This document shows positions 38,068 to 47,252 of a stretch of DNA of 64,000 bases, in pieces (the first letter of the stretch is position 1; each line of letters starts with the position of its first letter). Position numbers and translations under genes: made by a program. Source of the stretch: Cochliopodium minus (Eukaryota > Discosea > Himatismenida > Cochliopodiidae); the NCBI GenBank assembly GCA_024220525.1, contig JAMYWO010000167.1, forward strand, positions 1 through 64,000, in the 5' to 3' direction. The notes beneath the pieces are model-generated. The model saw only the letters and a list, made by a program, of their open reading frames with translations, was not told the DNA's origin and did not search any database.

Positions 38068-39533
38068 TCAATGGCGCCATTTCTTACTGTGACCATCCTC
38101 CATAACTGGTTCTAGGAATCCTCGAAATTTTTTCCCATCAAAACTCCATCTTGCTCCATAACCAAGTCTATTTCTTATTTCATAAACATTTTCTTGCTTT
38201 TTTTAAAAAAATTAAAGAAAAATGAACAAAATTTAAGAGGAAAGATTACAGGCAAAGTATGCAAGTTAATCCAAACAGCATCGTTAATAATCTTAAAAAG
38301 AGCATCCAAAGCTTTTAAATTAATAATAACAGTGCTTCCACTTGCTTTACCCCACCAACTGTTTGAATCCCTTATTGCATGTTTACTGTATTGTTTTCCT
38401 CCAACAGATAAACTTGAATGTCCTTTTGAAGGAATCAACAACTTTATGAATGAAATATTAATTAAAAAAAAATTGTTATTAGTAGAATTTACTTTGTTGA
38501 AAACATGTACTAGCTCATTGTACGAAGGAGGAAAAGAGTTTATTGATTGAAAGGTAGTTCGTAAACGAAGAATAGTGAATATTCCTTTTTTATGTATGCT
38601 TTCAAAAAAAGAGTTCAAAAACTCAAATTTCTCAGACTGAGAGGAGGAAGAATAAGTGTTTGCAAATTTTAGAAGATATGGTGTTCCTTCTTCCATGTCT
38701 TGAGGTTCATGAATTTTGAGAAGGTTTTGAGAAGAGAAGTGGAGAGGAAATTTTTGAGCTAAAATCCAATTATACATCACCTTCCCTATTTCCACATAAA
38801 AAGGCTTCTTCGGAAGAAAACTTCCTATGAATATACTCCCTTCTACTGCTCCCTTATCATAGATTGATTCTCCTTCCTCTACTTCTTCTTCTCCTTCCTT
38901 TTCTTTATTTCCTGATTTCTCTTCCTCTTCTTTGTTTTCCAATTTATCTTGTTTATTGTTTCCCTCTTTGATTTTTATTAATTCAATTTTCTCTTCAATA
39001 TTGTGGGGATTTTCTTTTTTATTCTTTTTTTTATAATTATTTTGTTTTTCTTCTTCCTTAAGCAATTGGGAAGAATATTGTGTTGTTTCTTGGATTAATT
39101 TTGCAATTGCTTTAATGACAGTCTTTGCCTTGCTGGGAAATGATGGCATCTTTACAACTTTTTCATCCATTCCTAATTCACAAATCTTTGATGCACATAA
39201 TTCTGTGAGGGATGGAGGATTGAAAGAAATATCATCTTTTTCTATCAATTTTTTGCAAGTATTCAAATTTAAAACTTTTTCGTTTTGATTTTCAATCTGC
39301 GAAAATTTCAATATCTCTTCTTCTTTCTCTTCTTCTTTCTCTTCTTCTTTCATTTCCTCTATCTTTTTTTTAAAAAACATATGCAATAATTCACAAAGAG
39401 AATTAAAATCCAATCCATATTTTTCAATTTTATAGGTTCCTAATTCTTTTGCACTTCTCTTATATTTGGATTCAAATCTGGTGATTATTTCTTGTTTAAT
39501 TTGGTTATATCCTTTGTTTAATTGGTTTTTCAT
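38068..39533 (-). CDS. Conserved unknown protein with Trp/Gly-rich C-terminal motif
   Basis: ATG 39533; exon 1 to 38251, a GT-AG intron of ~54 bp, then exon 2 at 38196-38068. The N-half is Lys/Glu-rich, with a weak SAP/HeH-like helical start (NQLKQEIITRFESKY) and acidic coiled runs. The C-terminal ~190 residues look globular and conserved: KKPFYVEIGKVMYNWIL; SVGGKQYSKHAIRDSNSWWG; AVWINLHTLP; then across the intron YEIRNRLGYGARW, FRGFLEPVMEDGH and KWRH. The density of Trp/Gly/His suggests an enzyme-like or ligand-binding domain of a widespread uncharacterised type that I cannot name. It is tail-to-tail with the RhoGEF (~75 bp) and co-oriented with the repeat protein upstream (66 bp). Confidence 0.7.
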
Positions 39534-39599
39534 TTTTATTTTTCTAAATAAATAAACATTAAAAATTTTTATTGTGAAAGATTTAATTAAAAATTTTTT

Positions 39600-42191
39600 T
39601 CAATACAAAATGGATTGATCTGATTCGTTTTGTGTCTTCAAAAATTCTTCGATTAAACTATCATCAGTCTTGTTCAAAACAAGATCTTGTTTATCTTGAT
39701 TCATTCTTTTGAGATAACCCATTACAATACTCTCTTCTTCAAATTTGTTAAGAACAAAGTCTTTTTCGGACATGTTTTGTTTAAGATATTCTCTGATGAA
39801 GCTCTCTTCTTCTATTCTACTAATCTCAAAATCTTCTTTCTTTGGATTAAAAAAAGCACCCAAAAGACTTTCATCAATTTTTTCAAGCACTATATCCTTC
39901 TCTTCTTTGTTTTTGGAAGTAATTGTTGAGATTTTGGGTAGTTTTTTAGTTTTTTTTTCTTCAGTAAACGATTCGTTCTCATGAGATTCTTCTTTTTCTT
40001 CATCACTTGTTGAATCATCTTTTTCTGAAAATCTTGAAGAACTTTTGGAGAGAGATTTGTTTTGTGTTTGAGAAAGCTTTTTGATTCCTTTGAGAAGAGA
40101 TTTGTTTTTGGTGGAATTTGTTGAAACTTTTGATGGTTTTTTGGTTGATACTTCTTCAGAAGAGGATTCATGATCAAAAGATTCTTCGGAAGTTTGTTCT
40201 CTCTTGTTTATTTGTGATTTGTTTTTAGGAAGAGATGCCGATTTCTTGTTGGATGTATTTAATGTTTTAGAAGTGTTTTTGGCTGATATTTCTTCAGAAG
40301 AGGATTTATGTTCTTCTTTTTCTTCACTTGTTGAATCATCTTTTTCTGAAAATCTCGAAGAACTTTTGGAGTGAGATTTGTTTTGTATTTGAGAAAGTTT
40401 TTTGGTTCCTTTGAGAAGAGTTTTGTTTTTGGTGGAATTTGTTGAAACTTTAGATGGTTTTTTGGTTGATACTTCTTCAGAAGAGGATTCATGCTCAAAA
40501 GATCCTTCCTCTTCAGATGTTTGTTCTCTCTTGTTTATTTGTGATTTGTTTTTAGAGAGTGATGTGGATTTCTTGGTAAATTTCTTGGTGGATGTATTTA
40601 ATGTTTTAGAAGTGTTTTTGGTTGCTTTTTCTTTATAGTCAGAAGATTCTTCTTTTTCTTCATCACTTGTTGAATCATCTTTTGTATGTTTTGAAACACT
40701 TTTGGAGAGAGATTTGTTTTGTGTTTGAGAAAGTTTTTTGGTTCCTTTGAGAAGAGATTTGTTTTTGGTGGAATTTGTTGAAACTTTAGATGGGTTTTTG
40801 GTTGATACTTCTTCAGAAGAGGATTCATGCTCAAAAGATTCTTCTTCGGAAGTTTGTTCTCTTTTGTTTATTTGTGATTTGTTTTTAGGGAGAGATGTCG
40901 ATTTCTTCTTGGTGGATGTATTTAATATTTTAGAAGTGTTTTTGGTAGATATTTCTTCTTCATAATAAGATCCGTTCTCATGAGATTCTTCTTTTTCTTC
41001 ATCACTTGTTGAATCATCTTTTTCTGAAAATCTCGAAGAACTTTTGGAGAGAGATTTGTTTTGTGTTTGAGAAAGCTTTTTGATTCCTTTGAGAAGAGAT
41101 TTGTTTTTGGTGGAATTTGTTGAAACTTTTGATGGTTTTTTGGTTGATACTTCTTCAGATGAGGATTCGTTCTCAAAAGATTCTTCTTCGGAAGTTTGTT
41201 CTCTTTTGTTTATTTGTGATTTGTTTTTAGGGAGTGATGTGGATTTCTTGGTAGATTTCTTGGTGGATGTATTTAATGTTTTAGAAGTGTTTTTGGTTGG
41301 TTTTTCTTCATATTCTGATGTTTCTTCTTTTTCCTCATCTCTTGTTGAATCATCTCTTGTATGTTTTGAAGCACTTTTGGAGAGAGATTCGTTTTTGGTC
41401 CAAAGAAAAGAACCATCTTGAACCAAAGATTTGGAATTATCAATAGATTGATTTATTGATTCCAAGCAATCATACGATAGTTCGTGAGTATTCTTGGTTT
41501 TGATTTGAGAATAGGTTATTTCCTTGGAGTTAGATTTATCTTTGGTAGAGTAATTAGATATTTTGGATTTATCTCTAGATAAAGATTTCAGATTATTTTG
41601 CATGGGTGTTTGTGAAAGCAAAGAAATGTTTGTTCTTGTATTAGTGGGAGGATTTGGTTTTTTATTAGTGAAGATTATAGAGTGATCAAATTGCCTGCTA
41701 TCAATATGTTTACCACGAGAGGATAAAGATCGTTTGATATTAGAAATCTCCTGAAGAGATTTTCCAACATATTTCGTTTTTGGTGTTTGGAATTCATTTT
41801 GTATTTTTGGATTCTCTTTTCTTCTAGGCGCCTGATTAATTCTCAGTTTGGATTGTGTTTTATTGAAGATATCATTCAAATTGTTTCTTGATGATGGTAT
41901 AATGAAGCTTTCTTTCATAAAGGAACTCTGATCAATTGGATTTTCTGTGGTAGAATTGGTATGACTTGTTTTGTCAAACCGAAATGTTTTGTCAATCAAA
42001 GTTTTATTTGCTTTTTCCGGTGATGCTTCTTCAAAAGTTAAATCATATTTATCAATTTCATGAAAATATTCCACAGTATTCTCAGTAAATTTTTGTATTT
42101 TTAATTTTTCATCAAGATCATCATTTTCTGTTGGATCATCTAGATTTAGTATTTTGTTTTTGGAAGTAAATTTATTAATTTTTTTTTCCAT
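39600..42191 (-). CDS. 863-aa Ser/Lys/Glu tandem-repeat protein
   Basis: Single exon, stop at 39600. The N-terminal ~280 residues are unique, polar and disordered. The middle (residues ~285-750) is four full repeats of ~108-115 residues plus a partial fifth; each carries LPKNKSQINKREQTSEE, SSEEVSTKKPSKVSTNSTKN, LLKG(I/T)KKLSQTQNKS and a DDSTSDEEKEE acidic patch. Odd and even copies differ systematically (SKHTxDDST versus SRFSEKDDST), giving a dimeric higher-order repeat. The C-terminus has four ~24-residue repeats of the form D-x-(V/E)-(L/I)-x-(K/R)-x-(D/E)2-3-S-(L/F/I), followed by YLK or FLK. Family not recognised. The composition recalls nuclear scaffold or kinetochore proteins. It shares a promoter with the WDR77 homologue. 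Confidence 0.75.
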   Translation of the reverse strand: MEKKINKFTSKNKILNLDDPTENDDLDEKLKIQKFTENTVEYFHEIDKYDLTFEEASPEKANKTLIDKTFRFDKTSHTNSTTENPIDQSSFMKESFIIPSSRNNLNDIFNKTQSKLRINQAPRRKENPKIQNEFQTPKTKYVGKSLQEISNIKRSLSSRGKHIDSRQFDHSIIFTNKKPNPPTNTRTNISLLSQTPMQNNLKSLSRDKSKISNYSTKDKSNSKEITYSQIKTKNTHELSYDCLESINQSIDNSKSLVQDGSFLWTKNESLSKSASKHTRDDSTRDEEKEETSEYEEKPTKNTSKTLNTSTKKSTKKSTSLPKNKSQINKREQTSEEESFENESSSEEVSTKKPSKVSTNSTKNKSLLKGIKKLSQTQNKSLSKSSSRFSEKDDSTSDEEKEESHENGSYYEEEISTKNTSKILNTSTKKKSTSLPKNKSQINKREQTSEEESFEHESSSEEVSTKNPSKVSTNSTKNKSLLKGTKKLSQTQNKSLSKSVSKHTKDDSTSDEEKEESSDYKEKATKNTSKTLNTSTKKFTKKSTSLSKNKSQINKREQTSEEEGSFEHESSSEEVSTKKPSKVSTNSTKNKTLLKGTKKLSQIQNKSHSKSSSRFSEKDDSTSEEKEEHKSSSEEISAKNTSKTLNTSNKKSASLPKNKSQINKREQTSEESFDHESSSEEVSTKKPSKVSTNSTKNKSLLKGIKKLSQTQNKSLSKSSSRFSEKDDSTSDEEKEESHENESFTEEKKTKKLPKISTITSKNKEEKDIVLEKIDESLLGAFFNPKKEDFEISRIEEESFIREYLKQNMSEKDFVLNKFEEESIVMGYLKRMNQDKQDLVLNKTDDSLIEEFLKTQNESDQSILY
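39930..41420 (-). repeat. Coding tandem repeat, ~330-bp units (A-B-A-B plus partial B)
   Basis: DNA-level near-identity between units shows in recurring landmarks such as ttgtttatttgtgatttg at 40206, 40534, 40866 and 41208, spaced about 330 bp. Units alternate between two subtypes, so the array probably grew by duplication of a ~660-bp dimer. Confidence 0.85.
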
Positions 42192-42245
42192 TTTTTTTTT
42201 ATTTTATTTAATAACGATATTGTTTTTTTTAAAAATTAATTTGAA

Positions 42246-42258
42246 TTTTGGCGCAAAA
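42246..42258. promoter_or_regulatory. E2F-like site in the shared promoter of repeat protein and WDR77
   Basis: TTTTGGCGCAAAA is one of very few GC-rich words in intergenic DNA here. It lies 55 bp upstream of the minus-strand repeat gene and ~170 bp upstream of the plus-strand WD40 gene. It resembles the site at 31751. Confidence 0.4.
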
Positions 42259-42428
42259 AAAAAACTTTTTTTTATCAAATTTGGGAATATTACCAAATCT
42301 ATTTCAATTTTTTTTTGACAATAATTTTAAAGGAAAAGTGATGATCATTTTCGACTTGATTCAAAGAGGAAAATTATATTTCTTAATAATTTAAAATAAA
42401 AAAAATTGAGAAAAATTAAATAATAAAA

Positions 42429-43464
42429 ATGGAAGTGTTGAATGGATTTGAAATAATTTCAAAATTTGAGAATAATCATTTCATTGATAGTATACAATAT
42501 TCTCCTTTCGAAGAATCACAAATTGCTGTTGGTACATCTTCATTGACAGGAGAAATATGGGATGGAGAGGTAATAATTTTGGAGAAAGGAAAAAGAGTGG
42601 CATCAACAAAAACCGATTCTGGAGTGACTTCTGTTCATTATGCAGGAACCAAAGAAAAACCAATTATCCTTGCATCTTGTGATGATAGCAATCTTCTTGT
42701 TTTATCTGCAAAAATTTCCTCAAAAACAAATTTATATCCGCTCAGCACTTTAGTCGGCCATGATGATATAATCACTTCTGTGGATGTATTCTTGCCAAAA
42801 CAAACAGCCTATACCTCAAGTTGGGATAAAACGTAAAAATTGAATTTATTCATTTTATTATTTTCATCCCTTTCCAATATTCAAAAGAATAAGAATATGG
42901 GATCTCCAAAATGGTTCCACAATCGGAGTGTTGAAGGGTAATTAAATTATAAAGAAAATTTAATGCTTGAATTCATTATTTTGTAAAGGACATGGAGAGA
43001 TTGTCAATAAATTGAGTTGCAGTGAAGAAAATAAATTGGCATCAGTTTCCAAAGATGAAAATATAATTGTTTGGGATGCAAATAATGGAAAAATTTCCCA
43101 AAAAATTGCAAGCACATCAAATTGTAATTTGAATACTGTAAAATGGGACGGAGAAAACAGAATAATAGCCGGAAATGAAATTGGAGAAATAATTTTGATT
43201 GATTTGAGACAAACAGATTCCGTTTTATCCAAACAAACCATTTCAAGGGCTCCCATTAAAGCATTGAATACCAATAAAGATTTCATTTCTGTTGGAAGTG
43301 ATGATTCCAATGTTTATCTCTTGAAAAAGGATAATCTTTCGTCAAAAATTCAGTTCTCCCATGATGATTTTGTCAGGGCTATTGATTTCGATCCTTTCCA
43401 AAATAATCAATTATCAACAGGAAGTTATGATAAATCCATTTATACCTTCAAATATTCTTTCTGA
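42429..43464 (+). CDS. WD40 protein, WDR77/MEP50-like methylosome subunit
   Basis: Exons 42429-42832, 42888-42937 and 42989-43464 give 309 residues in frame, close to MEP50 length. Seven blade-like repeats are visible: SIQYSPFEESQIAVGTSS; GEIWDGEVIIL; LVGHDDIITSVDVF with SSWDKT-IRIWDL; HGEIVNKLSC with ASVSKDENIIVWD; VKWDGENRIIAGNEIGEIIL; ISVGSDDSNVYLL; and FSHDDFVRAIDFDP with STGSYDKSIYTF. The HDDI...V, H-x-DFVR and final GxYD patterns follow WDR77, the obligate partner of PRMT5 in symmetric arginine methylation. BUB3 was considered but its signature is not seen. Confidence in WD40 is very high; in WDR77 orthology it is moderate. Confidence 0.75.
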
Positions 43465-43616
43465 AATATTATTTATTAAATTATTCAAAATTTTCATTGT
43501 GTGGTTCTTATATATATCTAATTTGGAGTTATTGGAAAAGTCCTCAAAATAATTTCAAAGAGGACTGAGCAATAAATAAAAAAAAAAGAGGATTTACTTC
43601 AAGACACTTTTTGAAA

Positions 43617-44972
43617 ATGTAATCAATATTTCATAAAGTTTTATTAAAAATAAATTTTTGATAATTTTGTAAGGATTGGGAGTTCTGTAAAGATATTCAC
43701 TGGGAATGCTCATTTTGATTTGGCAAATAGAATTTGTAGAAGGTAAATTGTTTTGTTTAATTTATTAAGAATCTTTTTTTAATTATCAATAAGAATGGGC
43801 AAAAATTTGGCAAAAGCAGAAGTTGGAAAATTTTCTAATGGTGAAACATCAGTAATGATTCATGGTATAAACATCACTTTTTTACAAAAATATCTTTTTT
43901 ATTTTCAAAAAGAATCAATCAGAAATGATGATGTTTTCATTATCCAACCAACTTGCACTCCAAATCCAAATGATTTTCTTATGGAATTGTTGATTATGGC
44001 TGATGCTATGAAAAGGGGAAGTGCAGCTAGAATTACAGCTGTTATTCCACAGTAAATAAATTAAATAATTCTTCTTTCATTAAATTGAAAAAAAAAAAAT
44101 CAATAAATAGCTTTGGGTATGCAAGGCAAGATAAAAAGGATAAATCACGTGCTCCTATTACGTAAACCCAAATAAAAACATTTTTTATTTATTTGAAACA
44201 CAAAAATATTTTGCGAAAATAAAATAAAAGTGGAAAATTAGTTGCAAAATTGTTCGAAGAAAGTGGGATTGATAGAGTAATCACACTTGATTTGCATGCG
44301 AGCCAGATACAAGGGTTTTTTGATATACCGGTTGATAATCTTTTTGCCGAGCCTCTATTTATACAATACATCAAAACTAATTACATGGGGCACAGAGAAG
44401 ATAATGAGAAAAACAATCAAGATAGTGATCACAAAATCTTGGAAAGTAATTCTCTCGTAGTTGTTTCTCCAGATGCAGGAGGAGTGAAAAGAGCAAAAGC
44501 AATAGCAGATAAAATTGATTGTGGTTTGGCAATCATTCACAAGGAAAGAAAGAAAGCAAATGAAGTTTCTGAAATGACCCTTGTGGGAGATGTTAAAGGA
44601 AAAATCGCAATTCTTGTTGATGATATGGTTGATACTTGCGGTACCCTTGTTACTGCTGCTTACACTCTTCAACAAGCTGGTGCTAGTTGTATTTATGCCA
44701 TCGCTACCCATCCTGTTTTATCTGGAAATGCTGTTGAAGTTTTGAACAAGTGCGAAGCTCTCAAAGAAATTGTCGTCACCAATTCCATTCCTCACAAAGA
44801 CAAAAAAGCTAAATGCCCTAAAATTAAAACCATTGATATCTCTCCACTTTTTGCTGAGGTCATTAGAAGAACCCACAATGGTGAGAGTATCAGTGCCATG
44901 TTTGAATCTGTGTATGTTTTTCTTTTTATTTCATTTCTTTTCAATTCATTTTTTCTTTAACTTAGTTGGTAA
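43617..44972 (+). CDS. PRPS: Ribose-phosphate pyrophosphokinase (PRPP synthetase)
   Basis: The start codon appears split by an intron: AT at 43617-43618 joins G at 43674. Further exons: 43674-43742, 43794-43864, 43913-44051, 44111-44161, 44231-44911 and a last tiny exon from 44966. The total is in frame (about 339 residues). Class I PRPS motifs: [62 protein letters not shown] (ATP loop), [34 protein letters not shown], the PRPP-binding [10 protein letters not shown], and [13 protein letters not shown]. It makes PRPP from ribose-5-phosphate and ATP for nucleotide, His and Trp synthesis. An alternative final splice (donor at 44910, stop at 44989) adds a few residues. The family call is certain. 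Confidence 0.93.
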
Positions 44973-45098
44973 TACAAATCAAACTTTAATATATTGAAAA
45001 AATCACATTAAACTTTTTCTTTGACCGCATATTCTCATTATTGAAGTTACCAATATTGAATTTATATAAATAAATTGAAGATTTTTAATCAATTCTGA

Positions 45099-46664
45099 TT
45101 AGATATCAGTGAATCCTGGCATGAAGAATTTAGAAGCGAATTGATGTACCTCATTTTTGAGAGAGGTAATGTCCCATGTTTCCAATTTTTCAAGAAAGTC
45201 TTTACTTTTTGTGTTTCCTACAGACTCAACAATTTTAAGAGCAACTTCAACAGCCTTGTGGAGAAACTCTGCAACTTTTTCAAAGTCTGTTTCTTTTAGA
45301 CCTCTGGTAGTCATGGCAGGAGTTCCCAATCTAATACCACCAGGATAAAGAGCACTGGTGTCACCATATATGGTGTTTTTGTTTGCAGAGATTTCAATTT
45401 TTTCTAAAAGTTTTTCGAGTTTATCTCCAGTGAGTTTTTGAGGTCTAAGATCCCAAAGCAACAAATGATTATCAGTTCCTCCGGTAACAATTGAGTAGCC
45501 ATGTTTTTTGAGAGATTCAGAAAGAATGTGAGAATTTAATTTGACTTGCTTAATGTAGTTTTTAAATTCTGGTTGCATTACTTCTTTCAAAGCTACTGCT
45601 ATTGCTGCAATTGTGTTTTCGTGGGGTCCTCCTTGATGTCCAGGAAAAACAGCAAAGTTGATTTTGTTTTCCAAATCATAGAGCTCTTTTTTTCCATTCA
45701 CCTCGCTTCTCACTCCCTTCCTGAAAAAGATGATTCCTCCTCTTGGTCCTCTCAATGTTTTGTGGGTGGTACTAGTTACTACATCGCAAAAGTCAAATGG
45801 GTTGTTGCATTCTTTTGCTGCAACAATTCCAGAAATATGAGCCATATCACAAACCAAAAAACATCCTTCTTTGTCTGCTATTTCTCTCATTCTTTTGTAA
45901 TCCCAATCTCTTGGATAGGCACTTCCTCCTGCAACTATCACTTGAGGATGAAAAAGAGATGCGTTTTTTTGTAATTGATCATAGTCTATCAATCCTGTCT
46001 CTCCATCTACGGTGTATGGCATTGTTGAAAAATATGTTGATACTGCTGAAATTGATTTTTGTTTTGTTCTGTATCCGTGAGATAAATGTCCTCCACTGGG
46101 CAAATCCAATCCTAAAAAAGTTACGAAAAGAATTAATTCTTTCATATCATTATAGGAAACAAATTTTACCCATAATTCTACCGCCAGGTCCCACCAAAGC
46201 AGTAAAAACTTCAAAATTTGCAGGGGAACCACTATATGGCTGAACATTTACCCCCCATTTTTCAGGATCAAGATCAAAAGCTTTTAGAGCTCTATCAATG
46301 CAAATTTGTTCAATTTTATCAATTACTTGATTTCCTCCATAATATCTTTTGAATGGCAATCCTTCAGAATATTTATTTGTTGCGCATGAACCGAGAGCTT
46401 GGAGCACAGCTTTTGAAACGAAATTCTTTGTTTCAAAAAAAAAAAATTAAGAATTAAAGAAGAGATATTTAATAATTTTTTGGGAAATAAAGTATCAAAA
46501 ATTAATCAATTTTACTTCAGAAGCAATTAATTCTATTCCATTTAATTGTCTATCTTTTTCCTCTCTTAATAACACTCTCAATTCCTTATCAACTATTTCC
46601 AAATCTTAAAGAATATTATTTAGTGGATAAAAATAATTGTAATCCGGTTTTTACCTTCATTCAT
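45099..46664 (-). CDS. SHMT: Serine hydroxymethyltransferase (cytosolic type)
   Basis: ATG 46664 (MNE) splices to [30 protein letters not shown], then [31 protein letters not shown]...VDKIEQ...[18 protein letters not shown], and from ~46110 the long last exon. The PLP lysine lies in [16 protein letters not shown] (45740-45790). [37 protein letters not shown] and the C-terminal [14 protein letters not shown] are all intact. It interconverts Ser and Gly with tetrahydrofolate, supplying one-carbon units. With only MNE before the fold there is no transit peptide, so a cytosolic enzyme is expected. It is convergent with PRPP synthetase (~125 bp), another gene serving nucleotide synthesis. Confidence 0.95.
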
Positions 46665-46819
46665 TTCAAAGCTATTTTCTATCAATTTTTTTTATTTTTT
46701 TTTTTATTTAATAGATTGCAATAGAGTTTGATGTATTGTAATCTCTTTTAAGAGAAATGAGTTGATTAATAAAGTGAAAATAAATTAGACTTAAAATTAA
46801 TTTATTAAAATTTTTCAAA

Positions 46820-47147
46820 TCAATTCTTTTCTCCAACAAGTGTGACTGGTTTACCAATCTTTTTAATTGCATTTGTGATATCTTCTGTATTGGCTGTTCC
46901 AGTTACATAAACTTTTTTTTGTTCAAGATTTACATCAACTTTTTCCACTCCTATTTAAAAATATTGGACAAATTTACTAAAAAAAAAATTTATTGTTATT
47001 CAAAATGGTTTATACCATTTGTTTTTCCAAGTATAGTTCTCACTGCCTTTTCGCAACCTCCACAGGTCATTCCAACATCATATTCATAAGTTTTCTAAAG
47101 AAAGATTAATTAGAATTATTTAAAATAGTATCAGAATTTACGCTCAT
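46820..47147 (-). CDS. ATX1: Atx1/ATOX1-like copper chaperone (73 aa)
   Basis: Three small exons: MS at 47147-47142; an exon from KTYEYDVGMTCGGCEKAVRTILGKTNG (about 47097-47020); and VEKVDVNLEQKKVYVTGTAN through KKIGKPVTLVGEKN to the stop at 46820. The MTCGGC metal site near residue 12 and the total length are exactly those of Atx1-type cytosolic chaperones that hand Cu(I) to secretory-pathway P-type ATPases. Introns make it too fragmented for ORF calling. It lies ~155 bp upstream of the SHMT start on the same strand and ~105 bp from the divergent SLC35F gene. Confidence 0.9.
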
Positions 47148-47252
47148 TTTTGTTTTAAAATTCAATTTTTTTTTATTTTTTGCCTAATTCAATATGATAT
47201 TAAATAAAAAGGAAAGGTGTTAAAAATAAAAAAAAAAAATTGTTTATATCAA

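Noticed and set aside
38070-38085. TGGCGCCA resembling an E2F site
   Set aside because: It lies in the last codons (KWRH) of the minus-strand gene, so composition is explained by coding.
42429-43464. BUB3 identity for the WD40 protein
   Set aside because: Blade motifs (HDDI, HDDFVR, final GSYDKS) fit WDR77/MEP50 better and BUB3 signature residues are absent.
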